The notes beneath the pieces are model-generated. The model saw only the letters and a program-made list of their open reading frames with translations, was not told the origin of the DNA and did no database searches. This document shows positions 58,047-64,000 of a stretch of 64,000 bases of DNA, in pieces. Numbering within the stretch: position 1 is the stretch's first letter; each line of letters starts with the position of its first letter. The stretch spans positions 4,960,001 through 5,024,000 of the forward strand of contig NZ_FMHY01000002.1 in NCBI RefSeq assembly GCF_900090225.1. The letters run 5' to 3'. The translations under genes were made by a program, and so were the position numbers. Source of the DNA: Micromonospora eburnea (GTDB lineage: Bacteria; Actinomycetota; Actinomycetes; Mycobacteriales; Micromonosporaceae).

Positions 58047-59024
58047 GTGCGGACGACGGAGGTGGCGCTGCCGGGCGGCGCGGCGGGGACGGCCGGCGGC
58101 CAGCTCGCCGCGGGAATACGGGGCTGGGTGGAGTCGCCGCCGCTGCGCGCCCTGGTCGAGCGGTTCGGCGGTGACTGGCCGGCCGGCGACCTGTCGGCGG
58201 TGCTGGCCGCGCTGGACGAGTTCTCCGCCCGCCACTGGGACTTCCGCGCCGGGCGGGAGCGCCCCGAGGCGCGGGAACCGGCCTTCGACCCGGCCACCGT
58301 ACGGCTCGTGCTCGACTCGGCCGAGGCGCTGGGCCTGGTCCGGGCCGCCCCGCCGGCCCTGCCCCGGTACGCCCACCTGCTGGTCCTCGGCGGGCTGGCG
58401 CACGCCTGCCTGCGGCGCACCGCGTACGCGGCGCATCTGGCGCGGGCCGTCGCCGGAGTCTCCGGCGAGGTGGCCGTGCTGGGCAGTTTCCGGGCCCTCT
58501 CCCCGGCCGAGTCGGGCATGCTCGCCGATGCCGGGATGACCGACTGCGCCACCGAGGTGGACGCCCTCGACGCGGGGGTCCGCGCCGCGTTCGGGGTCAC
58601 CGCCCCGGACGAGGAGATCGGCGAGGACGCGGACCACCCGCACCGGGCCTGGTCCTCGCGCACCTACCACCCGGCCGGCCTGCCCCCGGTACGCGTGCTC
58701 GCCGCCCCGTCCAGCGAGCCGGACCGGCGTCGGGCGCACACCGCCGACACCCAGCGGTTCTGGGCCGAGCACGTCCGGCTGTGCGCCGGCGACCCGGTGC
58801 TGATGGTGACCGCGCCGATCTACGTGCCGTTCCAGCACTGCGACGCGTTGCGCACCCTCGCCGTGCCGTACGGCTGCGGGATCGACACGGTCGGCGTCGA
58901 CCCGGCGCTGGCCGCGCTGGCCGGGTTGCCCGAGCCGACGCTGACCCCGGGCCGGTATCTCCAGGAGATCCGCTCGGCGATCCGGTCGATGCGGAACCTG
59001 CACGGGGTGCTCGCATCGTCCTGA
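58047..59024 (+). CDS. Hypothetical protein, distantly YdcF/DUF218-like
   Basis: 325 aa from a GTG at 58047. A -10-like TAGCAT (58034-58039) lies 7 nt upstream, so the message may be leaderless. Segments VLGGLAHACLRRTAYAAHL, AVLGSFRALSP, HTADTQRFWAEH and VLMVTAPIYVPFQHCDALR are laid out like YdcF-type (DUF218) proteins, but key residues are not conserved enough to be sure. No signal peptide. The gene is divergent from the aminotransferase operon across 205 nt. Function unknown. Confidence 0.75.
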   Translation: MRTTEVALPGGAAGTAGGQLAAGIRGWVESPPLRALVERFGGDWPAGDLSAVLAALDEFSARHWDFRAGRERPEAREPAFDPATVRLVLDSAEALGLVRAAPPALPRYAHLLVLGGLAHACLRRTAYAAHLARAVAGVSGEVAVLGSFRALSPAESGMLADAGMTDCATEVDALDAGVRAAFGVTAPDEEIGEDADHPHRAWSSRTYHPAGLPPVRVLAAPSSEPDRRRAHTADTQRFWAEHVRLCAGDPVLMVTAPIYVPFQHCDALRTLAVPYGCGIDTVGVDPALAALAGLPEPTLTPGRYLQEIRSAIRSMRNLHGVLASS

Positions 59025-59082
59025 GCAGCCGGCCCGGGGCGAGGGGGCCAGGTCCCCGGCGGCCGTCGCCGGGCGGATCGGG

Positions 59083-59898
59083 TCAGGCGACGCGCCGGGC
59101 GATCGCCACCCGGGTGGCCGTCACGAAGTCCCAGAAGAGCGGCAGCGTGGTGTTCTTCCGATCGGCCCGGGTGTTGGTGCCGAACATCGCGTTCCGCAAC
59201 GCGGTGGTCAACTCCAACTGGGCTCCCTTACCGATGAGGGTCCGGTTGCAGATGTTGCGCGGGTGGGAGCCGTCGATGTCCGCGCCCCCGCCCCCGGCCA
59301 GCGTGATGCCCACCCTCGCGTACTCCTGGCGGAGCAGATCCCGCAGGTTGGCGTCCAGACCGCCGACCAGGACCGCCCGGGTGCCGTCCGGCACGCCCGC
59401 GTCGGACTCCTTGCAGCCGTGCAGGGAGACCGCGTACCGGGCCCCGCCGCAGATCGACTCTGCGTACGGGTCGTCGCAGTTGACCGAGGTCACGTGTAGC
59501 TCGCCGTTGCCGCTGCCCCGCAGCCCCTCGAACATCCAGTAGTCGTGCAGCCCCCGGCCGTCGGTGGCGGTCGCCAGCGTGGCCGGGTGGTAGCCGGCGA
59601 CGGCGAGGCAGAGTTCGGAGGTGCCGACCTCGATGCCGCCGCCGTGCGGCGCGACCACCGCCACCTGCGGATAGAGCGCGTTCGTCGTGAGGTCGTTGTC
59701 GAAGGCCGGCTGACGGCGGTAACGCCGGGCGTAGTCGCTCCCCTCGACCAGGCTCGGGTCGGCGTAGAGCGCGGTGTTCGAGCCGTACCTGTCGGCAGCG
59801 AGGGCCGGGGCGGGCCGGGCGGCGAGCATCGCGGGGGTGGCGACCGCCGCCGAGGCCAGGGCGGCGAGGACGGTACGACGCCGTGCGGTGGTGGGCAT
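59083..59898 (-). CDS. Poly-gamma-glutamate hydrolase-family protein, secreted
   Basis: 271 aa. ATG 59898 is placed 5 nt after GGAG; the adjacent ATG 59901 is possible. A Tat-like signal (ARRRTVLAALASAAVATPAM) ends near ALA-AD. The mature part has VAVVAPHGGGIEVGTSEL (metal-binding His and Glu) and YAVSLHGCKES, matching the zinc-dependent poly-gamma-glutamate hydrolase family first known from Bacillus phages. Substrate in this organism unknown; it could be a gamma-glutamyl polymer or wall peptide. It stands alone. Confidence 0.85.
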   Translation of the reverse strand: MPTTARRRTVLAALASAAVATPAMLAARPAPALAADRYGSNTALYADPSLVEGSDYARRYRRQPAFDNDLTTNALYPQVAVVAPHGGGIEVGTSELCLAVAGYHPATLATATDGRGLHDYWMFEGLRGSGNGELHVTSVNCDDPYAESICGGARYAVSLHGCKESDAGVPDGTRAVLVGGLDANLRDLLRQEYARVGITLAGGGGADIDGSHPRNICNRTLIGKGAQLELTTALRNAMFGTNTRADRKNTTLPLFWDFVTATRVAIARRVA

Positions 59899-60092
59899 CA
59901 TCTCTCCAATCTGGAGCGAAGGGTGGCAGCACAGGTTAGCCGTGAAACCCGGCTGCGTGCGGCGGCCCGGCCCCGGTAGCCTTCCAACACGGCGAGGACG
60001 GCTCCGGGCGCGCTTCCTTCTCATCTTTTGCAAAGAGACCTAGCGCACCCAATCTCCGTCCTCGCCGCTTCCGCTACCGAGGATGACTGGCG

Positions 60093-62687
60093 ATGACGCG
60101 ACTGACGGCTCCGACCACCACCTCCGGCGTCCACCCGGTCGCGGTGGCGCTGGCCCGCCGCGCCGGGCTGGTCGCCACCGGCCTGCTGCACGGCGGGCGC
60201 AAGGTGCGCCGCCCCGGCCGCCGGCCCGCCGGCACCGCCGAGGGGGTGACCGCGCTGGAGGCGGACGTCCTCGCGCTCGGCTGGCTGATCGGGCCCCGGC
60301 TGCGCGCCGCGCTGGCCGCGCTGCCCGCCGAGCGGCTCGCCTCGGTCGGCCACGGCCTGCTGACCACCCTGGAGACGGCGGTGGGCGCGCACGCCCCGCA
60401 CGTCCCGCTGTTCAAGGACTTCCCGCGCCGGGTTCCCGCCGACACGCAGGAGCTGTACGTCCGGCGCATGTTCGCGCTGCTGCTCCAGCGCCCGGAGCAG
60501 CCCTGTGTGCTCTGCGGTCGGGTCCGCACCGTGCACCCGGTCTCGCCCTGCGCCCACCTGACCTGCGTCGCCTGCTGGGACGAGGGCTACACGGCCTGCC
60601 CGATCTGCCACCGCCGGATCACCGACGGGCCGTTCCTGCCGGTGGTCGCACCCCCGAGCGGTGGTCGTACGCTGGCGCTGCCCCGCCGGGCCGAGCTGCT
60701 GGAACTGGCCGACGACGTCGACCGCGCGGTGCACCAGGCGCTCGCCGCGCTGCTGGCCCGGCGTACCCCGCTCTCCCCCACCGACCAGCGCGACCTGCTG
60801 GCCCTGGTCGACCACGCCGGCCCGGCCGAGCCGACCTGGCTGCCCGACGAGGTGCCGGTCCGGGAGACCCGGGCGCTGCTGCTGGACCGGCTGCTCGCCG
60901 GGCCCGTCGAGCCGGCCCCGACCGCGGCCCTGCTGGACCGGTACGTCACCACCGCCACCGACGTGCTCCGGCTGCTCGCGGTCCGCGACGGCGGCGACCC
61001 GGGGCTGGTGGAGTCGCCGAAGCGGCGTGGCTCCCTCCCCCGCCCGCTGCGCCGGGCGCTGCTGGCCCGGCTGGACGCGCTGGGCCTGCCTGCCCTGCTG
61101 GCGGACCTGCCCCGACACCGGGACCGCTGGCTCGCCGCCGCCGAGAACCTGCACCCGTTCGAGCAGCCGGCCCGCCACCCGGAGGCGGCCACCGCCTTCG
61201 CGGTGCTGCGCCGCACGACGGTGACCCCGGACAGCCGCCTCGGGCGGGTGGTCGCCGAGGTGGTGGCCGCGTACGCGCCGCTGATCCGGCCCGTCGCGGG
61301 GCGGCTGCACGCCGCTTCCCCGGCCGCCCGGGTGGAGGCCGCCCTGGCCTCCGGGGACGTCGACACCGCCGTCGAACTGCTCGCCCACCGGCCGGGTGAG
61401 CTGCTGCGCCGGGCTGTCGCGCTGGCGGCCCGTGGCGGCGCCCCGGAGCGGCTCTGCGCGGCGGTGGCGGCAGCCGCCCGTACCGGGTCGCCCGGCGTGC
61501 TGATCGCCGCCCTCGGCGCGGTACGCGCGGCGACCTGGCCGGCCGGCACCCGGCTCTTCTTCCCGCGTGGCGGCCGCGCCCGGCTCTGGGCCGAGCCGGA
61601 TCGCCGCCCCCGGCTGCCCGCCGTCGTCGGCGGCGAGCTGGAGGATCTGCTGGTCACGGAGCTGCGTGAGCGGGCGGCCCGGCTGCCCCGGGTCGACGTG
61701 GCGCTGCTGGACGCGGCGCTGGCCGACCTGATGGCGCCGTTCGCCGAGCGGACCGCCTCGGACGCGCTGGTCCGCCTGCCGCGCGGCAGCGCCCGACCGC
61801 TGCCGGACGGCCGCCGGGTACGGCTCTTCCTGCACTGGACCGAACCGGCCGGCACCCGCGTCGACCTGGACCTGTCGGTCGCGATGATCGCCGACGACGG
61901 TGGTTTCGTCGGCTGGTGCGACTACACCCGCCTGCGGTTCGGCGACACGGCGGCGGTGCACTCGGGAGATCTGACCTCGGCACCGGCCCCGCTGGGCGCG
62001 AGCGAGTTCGTCGACCTCGACATCCCCGCCCTGACCCGGCGCGGGATCCGATACGTGGCGATGGTGGTGTTCAGCTACAACGACGTGCCCTTCGAGGAGA
62101 TGACCGACGCCTTCGCCGGGTTCATGGGCGACCCGGGGAACGGGGCGCCGTTCGAGCCGAAGGCGGTCGAGCAGCGGTTCGACCTCACCGGCCGGGTCAA
62201 GATCGCCACCCCGCTCGTGGTCGACCTGCGCTCCCGGGCGCTGCGTTGGATCGACGCCACCATGACCGGCACCGGCGGCGAGCACTCGGTGGCCCGCTAC
62301 TCGCGTACCCTCGCGCGCCTCACCGTGGCCGCCGACGAGCACTTCGCCGCCGGACGGCGGGTGAGCCTGTGGGAGCTGGCCTGCTGGCACGCCGCCGGGC
62401 GGGCCGACACCGTGCTGGTCCGGGGCCGCGACGGCGGGCTCACCGGCTACCGCCGGGCGGACGGCGAGTCACCGGCCGCCTTCGCCGGCCGGCTGACCGC
62501 ACGCGGCCCGGCCGACGAGGTGCCGGACGGCATCGCGGAGCCACGGTTCGCCGCGCTGGTACGCGGGGACGTCGCGCTGCCCGCCGGGGCGCAGGCGTAC
62601 GCGCTGCACCGGGCCGAGCTGGACCCCGAACGGGTCACCCTGCTCGGCGCGGCCGACCTGCTCGCCGACCTCGCCCCGCGCCGTTGA
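60093..62687 (+). CDS. RING-finger plus TerD-like protein (MXAN_6230/SCO0854 family)
   Basis: 864 aa. A C3HC4 RING-like zinc site lies at 138-172: C138-x2-C141, C153-x-H155, C158-x2-C161, C169-x2-C172. The middle (about 180-570) is helical and Leu/Arg-rich with no named domain. Residues about 575-735 resemble TerD: LFLHWTEPAGTRVDLDLS, GWCDYTRLRFGDTAAVHSGD, YVAMVVFSYNDVPF. RING domains are rare in bacteria, where this family is known from myxobacteria and actinobacteria. TerD-like domains bind calcium in stress response. It is a cytosolic protein; its function is unknown. Confidence 0.88.
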   Translation: MTRLTAPTTTSGVHPVAVALARRAGLVATGLLHGGRKVRRPGRRPAGTAEGVTALEADVLALGWLIGPRLRAALAALPAERLASVGHGLLTTLETAVGAHAPHVPLFKDFPRRVPADTQELYVRRMFALLLQRPEQPCVLCGRVRTVHPVSPCAHLTCVACWDEGYTACPICHRRITDGPFLPVVAPPSGGRTLALPRRAELLELADDVDRAVHQALAALLARRTPLSPTDQRDLLALVDHAGPAEPTWLPDEVPVRETRALLLDRLLAGPVEPAPTAALLDRYVTTATDVLRLLAVRDGGDPGLVESPKRRGSLPRPLRRALLARLDALGLPALLADLPRHRDRWLAAAENLHPFEQPARHPEAATAFAVLRRTTVTPDSRLGRVVAEVVAAYAPLIRPVAGRLHAASPAARVEAALASGDVDTAVELLAHRPGELLRRAVALAARGGAPERLCAAVAAAARTGSPGVLIAALGAVRAATWPAGTRLFFPRGGRARLWAEPDRRPRLPAVVGGELEDLLVTELRERAARLPRVDVALLDAALADLMAPFAERTASDALVRLPRGSARPLPDGRRVRLFLHWTEPAGTRVDLDLSVAMIADDGGFVGWCDYTRLRFGDTAAVHSGDLTSAPAPLGASEFVDLDIPALTRRGIRYVAMVVFSYNDVPFEEMTDAFAGFMGDPGNGAPFEPKAVEQRFDLTGRVKIATPLVVDLRSRALRWIDATMTGTGGEHSVARYSRTLARLTVAADEHFAAGRRVSLWELACWHAAGRADTVLVRGRDGGLTGYRRADGESPAAFAGRLTARGPADEVPDGIAEPRFAALVRGDVALPAGAQAYALHRAELDPERVTLLGAADLLADLAPRR

Positions 62688-62729
62688 CCCGGGGCCGGTG
62701 CCCGGCGCACCGGCCCGCGGGGATGGCCG

Positions 62730-63404
62730 TCAGTTGACATAGACCGGGCTGCCGGACCGGGTGGTGTCCCGCACCGGGGAGTACCGCACGCTGAAGTACG
62801 CGGTGCCGAAGCAGAGGCTGGGCCCGGAGGACTTGGTCAGCACCTGGTTGGTGAAGATGATCGAGTTGGTGCCGTTGTCCGCGGTACCGGTGAGGGTGTT
62901 GCTGCTGGTCTGGTAGACGCAGGTGATCGTGCTCAGCAGCGTGTTCAGCACGACGGTGCTCTGGATCTGGCCGGCGGCCCCGCCGGAGATGGTCACCACG
63001 CCCGCACTGCTGACAGAGACGTCGTACGGCAGGTTGTTCACCGTCACGCTCTGCACCCCGGTGACGCCCAGCACGTTGCTGGTGCAGCTGGTGAAGCTCT
63101 GCGCGGTGAGGCGCTCGGTGGCGGTGCCCGGTGCCGGCGGGTTGGTCAGCACCGTGGCGGTGAAGCTGGAGGCGGCGCACCGGATGCCGGTGGAGGACGA
63201 GTAGAAGGTGGCGTTGGTGCCGCTGGCCAGGCTGGCCTGGATCACGTCCCCGACGGGCACGTCGGTCCCGCCGGGGGTCGGGTAGGTGAGCACGGCGCCG
63301 GCGAGTTGGGACGACGGGGAGGCGGCCGCGGGGGCGGTGCCGATCAGGCTGGTCAGCAGCGCCACGGCGGCGAGGCCCGCGCCGATTCGTCCGTACCTGG
63401 GCAT
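62730..63404 (-). CDS. Secreted protein of unknown function
   Basis: 224 aa from ATG 63404 with AAAGGAAG upstream. The signal peptide (MPRYGRIGAGLAAVALLTSL) is cleaved near AAA-SP. The mature part is rich in Ser/Thr/Val with several beta-strand-like stretches and four Cys (IRCAASS, SCTSN, ITCVYQ, LCFG) that can form two disulfides. Typical of abundant extracellular actinobacterial proteins without known activity. A small open frame with a very strong ribosome site lies in its upstream region. Confidence 0.82.
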   Translation of the reverse strand: MPRYGRIGAGLAAVALLTSLIGTAPAAASPSSQLAGAVLTYPTPGGTDVPVGDVIQASLASGTNATFYSSSTGIRCAASSFTATVLTNPPAPGTATERLTAQSFTSCTSNVLGVTGVQSVTVNNLPYDVSVSSAGVVTISGGAAGQIQSTVVLNTLLSTITCVYQTSSNTLTGTADNGTNSIIFTNQVLTKSSGPSLCFGTAYFSVRYSPVRDTTRSGSPVYVN

Positions 63405-63810
63405 GGTTCTTCCTTTCGTCGTGTAACGGGACGGACCGCGCCCGTACGGGGTCGGGGCGGTCGTCGCCCGGCCGTGCCGGCTGGGCGACGTGGTGGGAGC
63501 CGTCCCTGCGGGACGACCGGTGGTGGACGCCACCGACCGCGGCCCGTCGACGGGCCGGCCGGGCGCGCCAGGGAAGCCGCCAGGTCAGCGCGCGGGCCGG
63601 GGTGGTGCACTGCGGCGTAGCCGCGTCACCTGCGCCTTTCCAGCCTTGGGAGGGCACTCGTGGTTGGTGATAATGGCAGCCATCGCGCCCTCCTTCGACG
63701 AGCTCGTGGCGACCGTACGGGAGATCACCATTCGCGATGGGGCGTCAACTCAGAGTGAGTTATAAACCCCCGAGAGTCGTAAAGTCAATGCACCGAAGGA
63801 GGTCGATCAC
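63405..63810. other. Intergenic region between secreted protein and TetR gene
   Basis: 406 nt. It holds the ribosome site and promoter of both divergent genes, an A+T-rich stretch with TATAAA (63761-63766), and the small frame 63585-63683. Nothing else was recognised. Confidence 0.4.
63585..63683 (-). CDS. Possible 32-aa peptide with strong ribosome site
   Basis: GAAGGAGGG lies 4 nt before ATG 63683. The frame encodes MAAIITNHECPPKAGKAQVT and a basic tail (12 residues, RLRRSAPPRPAR). It could be a leader peptide upstream of the secreted-protein gene (180 nt downstream) or a chance frame; only the ribosome site supports it. Confidence 0.3.
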   Translation of the reverse strand: MAAIITNHECPPKAGKAQVTRLRRSAPPRPAR

Positions 63811-64000
63811 TTGTCCGCTCTGCGTCACCCACAACCGGCGCCGATCCCGCTGCCCGGCGCCCGCCACGGCCGCGACCCGGACCGTGCCATCAAGCGCGGG
63901 CCGCGCCGGGTCTCGGCCGAGGTGGTGGCGGCGACCCAGCGCGACCGCCTCTTCGACGGGCTGGTACGGGAGGTGGCGACAAGGGGCTACGACAACGCCC
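63811..64000 (+). CDS. TetR-family regulator, N-terminal part only
   Basis: A TTG with AAGGAGG 9 nt upstream (63796-63802) starts SALRHPQPAPIPLPGARHG. An Arg-rich segment follows (RAIKRGPRRVSAEVVAATQRD), then RLFDGLVREVATRGYDNA, the first helix and turn of a TetR HTH. The window ends inside the DNA-binding domain, so ligand and length cannot be assessed. Confidence 0.75.
   Translation, partial: MSALRHPQPAPIPLPGARHGRDPDRAIKRGPRRVSAEVVAATQRDRLFDGLVREVATRGYDNA

Noticed and set aside
60021..62390. 789-codon minus-strand frame opposite the RING/TerD gene
   Set aside because: Composition typical of the reverse of a GC-rich gene; no ribosome site or domain, and the plus-strand protein is a known family.
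63660..63758. 32-codon plus-strand frame beginning GTG after GGGAGGG
   Set aside because: Arg/His-rich product without features, overlapping a better-supported minus-strand frame and close to the TetR promoter; probably chance.

Overview
The window is about 72% G+C by eye and dense with genes that use GTG and TTG starts. Sugar ABC transporters have no ATPase of their own, and a 24-bp perfect hairpin carries a stem of the kind seen repeatedly in Micromonospora chromosomes. Together these point to a filamentous actinobacterium, most likely Micromonosporaceae (Micromonospora or a close relative). This is inference from composition and family content; no 16S or ribosomal marker lies in the window. 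No tRNA, rRNA or CRISPR array was seen.

Layout. 0-5.2 kb: housekeeping and hypothetical genes (VOC protein, a possible RusA-like protein, zinc-finger rhomboid protease, L,D-transpeptidase, DUF4184 membrane protein, HAD phosphatase). 5.3-11.5 kb: an alpha-glucan group, with a large MGH1/GH63-like glucosidase divergent from a GH133 debranching enzyme that is followed by a GT4 glycosyltransferase. 12.5-20.6 kb: a complete sugar-utilisation locus (LacI repressor with a 35-nt palindrome at its own promoter, binding protein, two permeases, GH31 alpha-xylosidase, GH1 beta-glucosidase), best explained as uptake and degradation of xyloglucan-type oligosaccharides. 21-39 kb: an accessory-looking stretch with a four-repeat CHAP plus C39-like secreted protein, a lipoprotein, an SGNH/SDR/MFS/TetR cassette, a serine recombinase carrying two compensating frameshifts, a MerR (TioE-like) regulator, an alpha/beta hydrolase with a two-component system, and a caspase-family protein (HTH - caspase - WD40-like) divergent from an overlooked 51-aa membrane peptide. 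A glucuronyl C5-epimerase-like protein follows. 39-41.6 kb: MobA-like transferase and a compact family-A DNA polymerase.

41.7-53.5 kb: two separate NgcEFG-type transporter operons for N-acetylglucosamine/chitobiose. The first is co-transcribed with a RpiR regulator and a SIS-domain protein and is divergent from an N-acetylglucosamine-kinase-like gene. Between the two operons lie REP-like repeats, a VOC-ArsR-SRPBCC operon with a leaderless, operator-filled promoter, and a PGQ-rich membrane protein. 53.7-64 kb: acyltransferase, methylmalonate-semialdehyde dehydrogenase with a class III aminotransferase, a hypothetical protein, a poly-gamma-glutamate-hydrolase-like protein, a RING plus TerD-like protein (MXAN_6230/SCO0854 family), a secreted protein, and the start of a TetR regulator cut by the window edge.

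The best candidate for an undescribed system is the caspase/WD40/HTH gene with its divergent small membrane protein (35.1-37.6 kb). It has the architecture of a self-guarding or abortive-infection module (sensor repeats, protease, possible membrane effector). The function is inferred and untested.
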